A stretch of DNA of 64,000 nt from Piscicola geometra (lineage: Eukaryota; Annelida; Clitellata; Hirudinida; Piscicolidae), in assembly GCA_943735955.1 (NCBI GenBank), contig OX030962.1:4599120-4663119 (forward strand), in the 5' to 3' direction. The notes under the pieces are model-generated. The model was not told the origin of the DNA, did not search any database, and saw only the letters and a program-made list of their open reading frames with translations. The translations under genes and the position numbers were made by a program. Every line of letters starts with the position of its first letter. Position 1 is the stretch's first letter. Positions 43,101 to 55,100 of the stretch are shown here, piece by piece.

Positions 43101-46100
43101 CCTGAGATGCTGACAGTGTGGAGTGGAGTGGTGCCTGAGATGCTGACAGTGTGGAGTGGTGTCTGAGATGCTGACAGTGTGGAGTGGAGTGGTGCCTGAG
43201 ATGCTGACAGAGTGGAGTAGAGTGGTGCCTGAGATGCTGACAGAGTGGAGTGGAGTGGTGCCTGAGATGCTGACAGTGTGGAGTGGAGTGGTGCCTGAGA
43301 TGCTGACAGTGTGGAGTGGTGCCTGAGATGCTGACAGTGTGGAGTGGTGCCTGAGATGCTGACAGTGTGGAGTGGAGTGGTGCCTGAGATGCTGACAGTG
43401 TGGAGTGGAGTGGTGCCTGAGATGCTGACAGTGTGGAGTGGAGTGGTGCCTGAGATGCTGACAGTGTGGAGTGGAGTGGTGCCTGAGATGCTGACAGTGT
43501 GGAGTGGAGTGGTGCCTGAGATGCTGACTGTGTGGAGTGGAGTGGTGCCTGAGATGCTGACAGTGTGAAGTGGAGTGGTGCCTGAGATGCTGACAGTGTG
43601 GAGTGGAGTGGTGCCTGAGATGCTGACAGTGTGGAGTGGAGTGGTGTCTGAGATGCTGACAGTGTGGAGTGGAGTGGTGCCTGAGATGCTGACAGTGTGG
43701 AGTGGTGCCTGAGATGCTGACAGTGTGGAGTGGAGTGGTGCCTGAGATGCTGACAGTGTGGAGTGGAGTGGTGCCTGAGATGCTGACAGTGTGGAGTGGA
43801 GTGGTGCCAGAGATGCTGACAGTGTAGAGTGGAGTGGTGCCTGAGATGCTGACAGTGTGGAGTGGAGTGGTGCCTGAGATGCTGACAGTGTGGAGTGGAG
43901 TGGTGCCTGAGATGCTGACAGTGTGGAGTGGAGAGGTGCCTGAGATGCTGACAGTGTGGAGTGGTGCCTGAGATGCTGACAGTGTGGAGTGGTGCCTGAG
44001 ATGCTGACAGTGTGGAGTGGAGTGGTGTCTGAGATGCTGACAGTGTGGAGTGGAGTGGTGCCTGAGATGCTGACAGTGTAGAGTGGAGTGGTGCCTGAGA
44101 TGCTGACAGTGTGGAGTGGAGTGGTGCCTGAGATGCTGACAGTGTGGAGTGGTGTCTGAGATGCTGACAGTGTGGAGTGGTGCCTGAGATGCTGACAGAG
44201 TGGAGTGGAGTGGTGCCTGAGATGCTGACAGTGTGGAGTGGAGTGGTGCCTGAGATGCTGACAGTGTGGAGTGGAGTGGTGCCTGAGATGCTGACAGAGT
44301 GGAGTGGAGTGGTGCCTGAGATGCTGACAGTGTGGAGTGGAGTGGTGTCTGAGATGATGACAGTGTGGAGTGGAGTGGTGCCTGAGATGCTGACAGAGTG
44401 GAGTGGAGTGGTGCCTGAGATGCTGACAGTGTGAAGTGGAGTGGTGCCTGAGATGCTGACAGTGTGGAGTGGAGTGGTGTCTGAGATGCTGACCGTGTGG
44501 AGTGGAGTGGTGCCTGAGATGCTGACAGTGTGGAGTGGAGTGGTGTCTGAGATGCTGACAGTGTGGAGTGGAGTGGTGCCTGAGATGCTGACAGTGTGGA
44601 GTGGAGTGGTGCCTGAGATGCTGACAGTGTGGAGTGGTGCCTGAGATGCTGACAGTGTGGAGTGGAGTGGTGCCTGAGATGCTGACAGTGGGGAGTGGAG
44701 TGGTGCCTGAGATGCTGACAGTGTGGAGTGGAGTGGTGCCTGAGATGCTGACAGTGTGGAGTGGAGTGGTGCCTGAGATGCTGACAGTGTGGAGTGGAGT
44801 GGTGCCTGAGATGCTGACAGTGTGGAGTGGTGTCTGAGATGCTGACAGTGTGGAGTGGTGCCTGAGATGCTGACAGTGTGGAGTGGAGTGGTGCCTGAGA
44901 TGCTGACAGAGTGGAGTGGTGCCTGAGATGCTGACAGAGTGGAGTGGAGTGGTGCCTGAGATGCTGACAGTGTGAAGTGGAGTGGTGCCTGAGATGCTGA
45001 CAGTGTGGAGTAGAGTGGTGTCTGAGATGCTGACCGTGTGGAGTGGAGTGGTGCCTGAGATGCTGACAGTGTGGAGTGGAGTGGTGTCTGAGATGCTGAC
45101 AGTGTGGAGTGGAGTGGTGCCTGAGATGCTGACAGTGTGGAGTGGAGTGGTGCCTGAGATGCTGACAGTGTGGAGTGGAGTGGTGCCTGAGATGCTGACA
45201 GTGTGGAGTGGAGTGGTGCCTGAGATGCTGACAGTGTGGAGTGGAGTGGTGCCTGAGATGCTGACAGTGTGGAGTGGAGTGGTGCCTGAGATGCTGACAG
45301 TGTGGAGTGGAGTGGTGCCTGAGATGCTGACAGTGTGGAGTGGTGTCTGAGATGCTGACAGTGTGGAGTGGTGCCTGAGATGCTGACAGTGTGGAGTGGA
45401 GTGGTGCCTGAGATGCTGACAGTGTGGAGTGGAGTGGTGTCTGAGATGCTGACAGTTTGGAGTGGAGTGGTGCCTGAGATGCTGACAGAGTGGAGTGGAG
45501 TGGTGCCTGAGATGCTGACAGTGTGAAGTGGAGTGGTGCCTGAGATGCTGACAGTGTGGAGTGGAGTGGTGTCTGAGATGCTGACCGTGTGGAGTGGAGT
45601 GGTGCCTGAGATGCTGACAGTGTGGAGTGGAGTGGTGTCTGAGATGCTGACAGTGTGGAGTGGAGTGGTGCCTGAGATGCTGACAGTGTGGAGTGGAGTG
45701 GTGTCTGAGATGCTGACAGTGTGGAGTGGAGTGGTGCCTGAGATGCTGACAGTGTGGAGTGGAGTGGTGCCTGAGATGCTGACAGTGTGGAGTGGTGTCT
45801 GAGATGCTGACAGTGTGGAGTGGAGTGGTGCCTGAGATGCTGACAGAGTGGAGTAGAGTGGTGCCTGAGATGCTGACAGAGTGGAGTGGAGTGGTGCCTG
45901 AGATGCTGACAGTGTGGAGTGGAGTGGTGCCTGAGATGCTGACAGTGTGGAGTGGTGCCTGAGATGCTGACAGTGTGGAGTGGTGCCTGAGATGCTGACA
46001 GTGTGGAGTGGAGTGGTGCCTGAGATGCTGACAGTGTGGAGTGGAGTGGTGCCTGAGATGCTGACAGTGTGGAGTGGAGTGGTGCCTGAGATGCTGACAG

Positions 46101-49100
46101 TGTGGAGTGGAGTGGTGCCTGAGATGCTGACAGTGTGGAGTGGAGTGGTGCCTGAGATGCTGACAGTGTGGAGTGGAGTGGTGCCTGAGATGCTGACAGT
46201 GTGGAGTGGAGTGGTGCCTGAGATGCTGACTGTGTGGAGTGGAGTGGTGCCTGAGATGCTGACAGTTTGGAGTGGAGTGGTGCCTGAGATGCTGACAGAG
46301 TGGAGTGGAGTGGTGCCTGAGATGCTGACAGTGTGAAGTGGAGTGGTGCCTGAGATGCTGACAGTGTGGAGTGGAGTGGTGTCTGAGATGCTGACCGTGT
46401 GGAGTGGAGTGGTGCCTGAGATGCTGACAGTGTGGAGTGGAGTGGTGTCTGAGATGCTGACAGTGTGGAGTGGAGTGGTGCCTGAGATGCTGACAGTGTG
46501 GAGTGGAGTGGTGTCTGAGATGCTGACAGTGTGGAGTGGAGTGGTGCCTGAGATGCTGACAGTGTGGAGTGGAGTGGTGCCTGAGATGCTGACAGTGTGG
46601 AGTGGTGTCTGAGATGCTGACAGTGTGGAGTGGAGTGGTGCCTGAGATGCTGACAGAGTGGAGTAGAGTGGTGCCTGAGATGCTGACAGAGTGGAGTGGA
46701 GTGGTGCCTGAGATGCTGACAGTGTGGAGTGGAGTGGTGCCTGAGATGCTGACAGTGTGGAGTGGTGCCTGAGATGCTGACAGTGTGGAGTGGTGCCTGA
46801 GATGCTGACAGTGTGGAGTGGAGTGGTGCCTGAGATGCTGACAGTGTGGAGTGGAGTGGTGCCTGAGATGCTGACAGTGTGGAGTGGAGTGGTGCCTGAG
46901 ATGCTGACAGTGTGGAGTGGAGTGGTGCCTGAGATGCTGACAGTGTGGAGTGGAGTGGTGTCTGAGATGCTGACAGTGTGGAGTGGAGTGGTGCCTGAGA
47001 TGCTGACAGTGTGGAGTGGTGCCTGAGATGCTGACAGTGTGGAGTGGAGTGGTGCCTGAGATGCTGACAGTGTGGAGTGGAGTGGTGCCTGAGATGCTGA
47101 CAGTGTGGAGTGGAGTGGTGCCAGAGATGCTGACAGTGTAGAGTGGAGTGGTGCCTGAGATGCTGACAGTGTGGAGTGGAGTGGTGCCTGAGATGCTGAC
47201 AGTGTGGAGTGGAGTGGTGCCAGAGATGCTGACAGTGTAGAGTGGAGTGGTGCCTGAGATGCTGACAGTGTGGAGTAGAGTGGTGCCTGAGATGCTGACA
47301 GAGTGGAGTGGAGTGGTGCCTGAGATGCTGACAGTGTGGAGTGGAGAGGTGCCTGAGATGCTGACAGTGTGGAGTGGTGCCTGAGATGCTGACAGTGTGG
47401 AGTGGTGTCTGAGATGCTGACAGTGTGGAGTGGAGTGGTGCCTGAGATGCTGACAGTGTGGAGTGGAGTGGTGCCTGAGATGCTGACAGTGTGAAGTGGA
47501 GTGGTGCCTGAGATGCTGACAGTGTGGAGTGGAGTGGTGCCTGAGATGCTGACAGAGTGGAGTGGAGTGGTGCCTGAGATGCTGACAGTGTGAAGTGGAG
47601 TGGTGCCTGAGATGCTGACAGTGTGGAGTGGAGTGGTGTCTGAGATGCTGACAGTGTGGAGTGGAGTGGTGCCTGAGATGCTGACAGTGTGGAGTGGAGT
47701 GGTGTCTGAGATGCTGACAGTGTGGAGTGGAGTGGTGCCTGAGATGCTGACAGTGTGGAGTGGAGTGGTGCCTGAGATGCTGACAGTGTGGAGTGGTGTC
47801 TGAGATGCTGACAGTGTGGAGTGGAGTGGTGCCTGAGATGCTGACAGAGTGGAGTAGAGTGGTGCCTGAGATGCTGACAGAGTGGAGTGGAGTGGTGCCT
47901 GAGATGCTGACAGTGTGGAGTGGAGTGGTGCCTGAGATGCTGACAGTGTGGAGTGGTGCCTGAGATGCTGACAGTGTGGAGTGGTGCCTGAGATGCTGAC
48001 AGTGTGGAGTGGAGTGGTGCCTGAGATGCTGACAGTGTGGAGTAGAGTGGTGCCTGAGATGCTGACAGTGTGGAGCGGAGTGGTACCTGAGATGCTGACA
48101 GTGTGGAGTGGAGTGGTGCCTGAGATGCTGACAGTGTGGAGTGGAGTGGTGCCTGAGATGCTGACTGTGTGGAGTGGAGTGGTGCCTGAGATGCTGACAG
48201 TGTGAAGTGGAGTGGTGCCTGAGATGCTGACAGTGTGGAGTGGAGTGGTGCCTGAGATGCTGACAGTGTGGAGTGGAGTGGTGTCTGAGATGCTGACAGT
48301 GTGGAGTGGAGTGGTGCCTGAGATGCTGACAGTGTGGAGTGGTGCCTGAGATGCTGACAGTGTGGAGTGGAGTGGTGCCTGAGATGCTGACAGTGTGGAG
48401 TGGAGTGGTGCCTGAGATGCTGACAGTGTGGAGTGGAGTGGTGCCAGAGATGCTGACAGTGTAGAGTGGAGTGGTGCCTGAGATGCTGACAGTGTGGAGT
48501 GGAGTGGTGCCTGAGATGCTGACAGTGTGGAGTGGAGTGGTGCCTGAGATGCTGACAGTGTGGAGTGGAGAGGTGCCTGAGATGCTGACAGTGTGGAGTG
48601 GTGCCTGAGATGCTGACAGTGTGGAGTGGTGCCTGAGATGCTGACAGTGTGGAGTGGAGTGGTGTCTGAGATGCTGACAGTGTGGAGTGGAGTGGTGCCT
48701 GAGATGCTGACAGTGTGGAGTGGAGTGGTGCCTGAGATGCTGACAGTGTGGAGTGGAGTGGTGCCTGAGATGCTGACAGTGTGGAGTGGTGTCTGAGATG
48801 CTGACAGTGTGGAGTGGTGCCTGAGATGCTGACAGAGTGGAGTGGAGTGGTGCCTGAGATGCTGACAGTGTGGAGTGGAGTGGTGCCTGAGATGCTGACA
48901 GTGTGGAGTGGAGTGGTGCCTGAGATGCTGACAGAGTGGAGTGGAGTGGTGCCTGAGATGCTGACAGTGTGGAGTGGAGTGGTGTCTGAGATGCTGACAG
49001 TGTGGAGTGGAGTGGTGCCTGAGATGCTGACAGAGTGGAGTGGAGTGGTGCCTGAGATGCTGACAGTGTGAAGTGGAGTGGTGCCTGAGATGCTGACAGT

Positions 49101-52100
49101 GTGGAGTGGAGTGGTGTCTGAGATGCTGACCGTGTGGAGTGGAGTGGTGCCTGAGATGCTGACAGTGTGGAGTGGAGTGGTGTCTGAGATGCTGACAGTG
49201 TGGAGTGGAGTGGTGCCTGAGATGCTGACAGTGTGGAGTGGAGTGGTGCCTGAGATGCTGACAGTGTGGAGTGGTGCCTGAGATGCTGACAGTGTGGAGT
49301 GGAGTGGTGCCTGAGATGCTGACAGTGGGGAGTGGAGTGGTGCCTGAGATGCTGACAGTGTGGAGTGGAGTGGTGCCTGAGATGCTGACAGTGTGGAGTG
49401 GAGTGGTGCCTGAGATGCTGACAGTGGGGAGTGGAGTGGTGCCTGAGATGCTGACAGTGTGGAGTGGAGTGGTGCCTGAGATGCTGACAGTGTGGAGTGG
49501 AGTGGTGCCTGAGATGCTGACAGTGTGGAGTGGAGTGGTGCCTGAGATGCTGACAGTGTGGAGTGGTGTCTGAGATGCTGACAGTGTGGAGTGGTGCCTG
49601 AGATGCTGACAGTGTGGAGTGGAGTGGTGCCTGAGATGCTGACAGAGTGGAGTGGTGCCTGAGATGCTGACAGAGTGGAGTGGAGTGGTGCCTGAGATGC
49701 TGACAGTGTGAAGTGGAGTGGTGCCTGAGATGCTGACAGTGTGGAGTAGAGTGGTGTCTGAGATGCTGACCGTGTGGAGTGGAGTGGTGCCTGAGATGCT
49801 GACAGTGTGGAGTGGAGTGGTGTCTGAGATGCTGACAGTGTGGAGTGGAGTGGTGCCTGAGATGCTGACAGTGTGGAGTGGAGTGGTGCCTGAGATGCTG
49901 ACAGTGTGGAGTGGAGTGGTGCCTGAGATGCTGACAGTGTGGAGTGGTGCCTGAGATGCTGACAGTGTGGAGTGGAGTGGTGCCTGAGATGCTGACAGTG
50001 TGGAGTGGAGTGGTGCCTGAGATGCTGACAGTGTGGAGTGGAGTGGTGCCTGAGATGCTGACAGTGTGGAGTGGAGTGGTGCCTGAGATGCTGACAGTGT
50101 GGAGTGGTGTCTGAGATGCTGACAGTGTGGAGTGGTGCCTGAGATGCTGACAGTGTGGAGTGGAGTGGTGCCTGAGATGCTGACAGTGTGGAGTGGAGTG
50201 GTGTCTGAGATGCTGACAGTTTGGAGTGGAGTGGTGCCTGAGATGCTGACAGAGTGGAGTGGAGTGGTGCCTGAGATGCTGACAGTGTGAAGTGGAGTGG
50301 TGCCTGAGATGCTGACAGTGTGGAGTGGAGTGGTGTCTGAGATGCTGACCGTGTGGAGTGGAGTGGTGCCTGAGATGCTGACAGTGTGGAGTGGAGTGGT
50401 GTCTGAGATGCTGACAGTGTGGAGTGGAGTGGTGCCTGAGATGCTGACAGTGTGGAGTGGAGTGGTGCCTGAGATGCTGACAGTGTGGAGTGGAGTGGTG
50501 CCTGAGATGCTGACAGTGTGGAGTGGTGTCTGAGATGCTGACAGTGTGGAGTGGAGTGGTGCCTGAGATGCTGACAGTGTGGAGTGGTGTCTGAGATGCT
50601 GACAGTGTGGAGTGGTGCCTGAGATGCTGACAGTGTGGAGTGGAGTGGTGTCTGAGATGCTGACCGTGTGGAGTGGAGTGGTGCCTGAGATGCTGACAGT
50701 GTGGAGTGGAGTGGTGTCTGAGATGCTGACAGTGTGGAGTGGAGTGGTGCCTGAGATGCTGACAGTGTGGAGTGGAGTGGTGCCTGAGATGCTGACAGTG
50801 TGGAGTGGTGCCTGAGATGCTGACAGTGTGGAGTGGAGTGGTGCGTGAGATGCTGACAGTGTGGAGTGGAGTGGTGCCTGAGATGCTGACAGTGTGGAGT
50901 GGAGTGGTGCCTGAGATGCTGACAGTGTGGAGTGGAGTGGTGCCTGAGATGCTGACATTGTGGAGTGGAGTGGTGCCTGAGATGCTGACAGTGTGGAGTG
51001 GTGTCTGAGATGCTGACAGTGTGGAGTGGAGTGGTGCCTGAGATGCTGACATTGTGGAGTGGAGTGGTGCCTGAGATGCTGACAGTGTGGAGTGGTGTCT
51101 GAGATGCTGACAGTGTGGAGTGGTGCCTGAGATGCTGACAGTGTGGAGTGGAGTGGTGCCTGAGATGCTGACAGTGTGGAGTGGAGTGGTGCCTGAGATG
51201 CTGACAGTGTGGAGTGGAGTGGTGCCTGAGATGCTGACAGTGTGGAGTGGAGTGGTGCCTGAGATGCTGACAGTGTGGAGTGGAGTGGTGCCTGAGATGC
51301 TGACAGTGTGGAGTGGTGTCTGAGATGCTGACAGTGTGGAGTGGTGCCTGAGATGCTGACAGTGTGGAGTGGAGTGGTGCCTGAGATGCTGACAGAGTGG
51401 AGTGGTGCCTGAGATGCTGACAGTGTGGAGTAGAGTGGTGTCTGAGATGCTGACCGTGTGGAGTGGAGTGGTGCCTGAGATGCTGACAGTGTGGAGTGGA
51501 GTGGTGTCTGAGATGCTGACAGTGTGGAGTGTAGTGGTGCCTGAGATGCTGACAGTGTGGAGTGGAGTGTTGCCTGAGATGCTGACAGTGTGGAGTGGAG
51601 TGGTGCCTGAGATGCTGACAGTGTGGAGTGGTGCCTGAGATGCTGACAGTGTGGAGTGGAGTGGTGCCTGAGATGCTGACAGTGTGGAGTGGAGTGGTGC
51701 CTGAGATGCTGACAGTGTGGAGTGGAGTGGTGCCTGAGATGCTGACAGTGTGGAGTGGAGTGGTGCCTGAGATGCTGACAGTGTGGAGTGGTGTCTGAGA
51801 TGCTGACAGTGTGGAGTGGTGCCTGAGATGCTGACAGTGTGGAGTGGAGTGGTGCCTGAGATGCTGACAGTGTGGAGTGGAGTGGTGTCTGAGATGCTGA
51901 CAGTGTGGAGTGGAGTGGTGCCTGAGATGCTGACAGAGTGGAGTGGAGTGGTGCCTGAGATGCTGACAGTGTGGAGTGGAGTGGTGTCTGAGATGCTGAC
52001 AGTGTGGAGTGGAGTGGTGCCTGAGATGCTGACAGTGTGGAGTGGAGTGGTGCCTGAGATGCTGACAGTGTGGAGTGGAGTGGTGCCTGAGATGCTGACA

Positions 52101-55100
52101 GTGTGGAGTGGTGTCTGAGATGCTGACAGTGTGGAGTGGAGTGGTGCCTGAGATGCTGACAGTGTGGAGTGGTGTCTGAGATGCTGACAGTGTGGAGTGG
52201 TGCCTGAGATGCTGACAGTGTGGAGTGGAGTGGTGTCTGAGATGCTGACCGTGTGGAGTGGAGTGGTGCCTGAGATGCTGACAGTGTGGAGTGGAGTGGT
52301 GTCTGAGATGCTGACAGTGTGGAGTGGAGTGGTGCCTGAGATGCTGACAGTGTGGAGTGGAGTGGTGCCTGAGATGCTGACAGTGTGTAGTGGTGCCTGA
52401 GATGCTGACAGTGTGGAGTGGAGTAGTGCGTGAGATGCTGAAAGTGTGGAGTGGAGTGGTGCCTGAGATGCTGACAGTGTGGAGTGGAGTGGTGCCTGAG
52501 TCGCTGACAGTGTGGAGTGGAGTGGTGCCTGAGATGCTGACAGTGTGGAGTGGAGTGGTGCCTGAGATGCTGACAGTGTGGAGTGGTGTCTGAGATGCTG
52601 ACAGTGTGGAGTGGAGTGGTGCCTGAGATGCTGACATTGTGGAGTGGAGTGGTGCCTGAGATGCTGACAGTGTGGAGTGGTGTCTGAGATGCTGACAGTG
52701 TGGAGTGGTGCCTGAGATGCTGACAGTGTGGAGTGGAGTGGTGCCTGAGATGCTGACAGTGTGGAGTGGAGTGGTGCCTGAGATGCTGACAGTGTGGAGT
52801 GGAGTGGTGCCTGAGATGCTGACAGTGTGGAGTGGAGTGGTGCCTGAGATGCTGACAGTGTGGAGTGGAGTGGTGCCTGAGATGCTGACAGTGTGGAGTG
52901 GTGTCTGAGATGCTGACAGTGTGGAGTGGTGCCTGAGATGCTGACAGTGTGGAGTGGAGTGGTGCCTGAGATGCTGACAGAGTGGAGTGGTGCCTGAGAT
53001 GCTGACAGAGTGGAGTGGAGTGGTGCCTGAGATGCTGACAGTGTGAAGTGGAGTGGTGCCTGAGATGCTGACAGTGTGGAGTAGAGTGGTGTCTGAGATG
53101 CTGACCGTGTGGAGTGGAGTGGTGCCTGAGATGCTGACAGTGTGGAGTGGAGTGGTGTCTGAGATGCTGACAGTGTGGAGTGTAGTGGTGCCTGAGATGC
53201 TGACAGTGTGGAGTGGTGTCTGAGATGCTGACAGTGTGGAGTGGTGCCTGAGATGCTGACAGTGTGGAGTGGAGTGGTGCCTGAGATGCTGACAGAGTGG
53301 AGTGGTGCCTGAGATGCTGACAGAGTGGAGTGGAGTGGTGCCTGAGATGCTGACAGTGTGAAGTGGAGTGGTGCCTGAGATGCTGACAGTGTGGAGTAGA
53401 GTGGTGTCTGAGATGCTGACCGTGTGGAGTGGAGTGGTGCCTGAGATGCTGACAGTGTGGAGTGGAGTGGTGTCTGAGATGCTGACAGTGTGGAGTGTAG
53501 TGGTGCCTGAGATGCTGACAGTGTGGAGTGGAGTGGTGCCTGAGATGCTGACAGTGTGGAGTGGTGCCTGAGATGCTGACAGTGTGGAGTGGTGCCTGAG
53601 ATGCTGACAGTGTGGAGTGGAGTGGTGCCTGAGATGCTGACAGTGTGGAGTGGAGTGGTGCCTGAGATGCTGACAGTGTGGAGTGGAGTGGTGCCTGAGA
53701 TGCTGACAGTGTGGAGTGGAGTGGTGCCTGAGATGCTGACAGTGTGGAGTGGTGTCTGAGATGCTGACAGTGTGGAGTGGTGCCTGAGATGCTGACAGTG
53801 TGGAGTGGAGTGGTGCCTGAGATGCTGACAGTGTGGAGTGGAGTGGTGTCTGAGATGCTGACAGTGTGGAGTGGAGTGGTGCCTGAGATGCTGACAGAGT
53901 GGAGTGGAGTGGTGCCTGAGATGCTGACAGTGTGAAGTGGAGTGGTGCCTGAGATGCTGACAGTGTGGAGTGGAGTGGTGTCTGAGATGCTGACCGTGTG
54001 GAGTGGAGTGGTGCCTGAGATGCTGACAGTGTGGAGTGGAGTGGTGTCTGAGATGCTGACAGTGTGGAGTGGAGTGGTGCCTGAGATGCTGACAGTGTGG
54101 AGTGGAGTGGTGCCTGAGATGCTGACAGTGTGGAGTGGTGCCTGAGATGCTGACAGTGTGGAGTGGAGTGGTGCCTGAGATGCTGACAGTGGGGAGTGGA
54201 GTGGTGCCTGAGATGCTGACAGTGTGGAGTGGAGTGGTGCCTGAGATGCTGACAGTGTGGAGTGGAGTGGTGCCTGAGATGCTGACAGTGGGGAGTGGAG
54301 TGGTGCCTGAGATGCTGACAGTGTGGAGTGGAGTGGTGCCTGAGATGCTGACAGTGTGGAGTGGAGTGGTGCCTGAGATGCTGACAGTGTGGAGTGGAGT
54401 GGTGCCTGAGATGCTGACAGTGTGGAGTGGTGTCTGAGATGCTGACAGTGTGGAGTGGTGCCTGAGATGCTGACAGTGTGGAGTGGAGTGGTGCCTGAGA
54501 TGCTGACAGAGTGGAGTGGTGCCTGAGATGCTGACAGAGTGGAGTGGAGTGGTGCCTGAGATGCTGACAGTGTGAAGTGGAGTGGTGCCTGAGATGCTGA
54601 CAGTGTGGAGTAGAGTGGTGTCTGAGATGCTGACCGTGTGGAGTGGAGTGGTGCCTGAGATGCTGACAGTGTGGAGTGGAGTGGTGTCTGAGATGCTGAC
54701 AGTGTGGAGTGGAGTGGTGCCTGAGATGCTGACAGTGTGAAGTGGAGTGGTGCCTGAGATGCTGACAGTGTGGAGTAGAGTGGTGTCTGAGATGCTGACC
54801 GTGTGGAGTGGAGTGGTGCCTGAGATGCTGACAGTGTGGAGTGGAGTGGTGTCTGAGATGCTGACAGTGTGGAGTGGAGTGGTGCCTGAGATGCTGACAG
54901 TGTGGAGTGGAGTGGTGCCTGAGATGCTGACAGTGTGGAGTGGAGTGGTGCCTGAGATGCTGACAGTGTGGAGTGGTGCCTGAGATGCTGACAGTGTGGA
55001 GTGGAGTGGTGCCTGAGATGCTGACAGTGTGGAGTGGAGTGGTGCCTGAGATGCTGACAGTGTGGAGTGGAGTGGTGCCTGAGATGCTGACAGTGTGGAG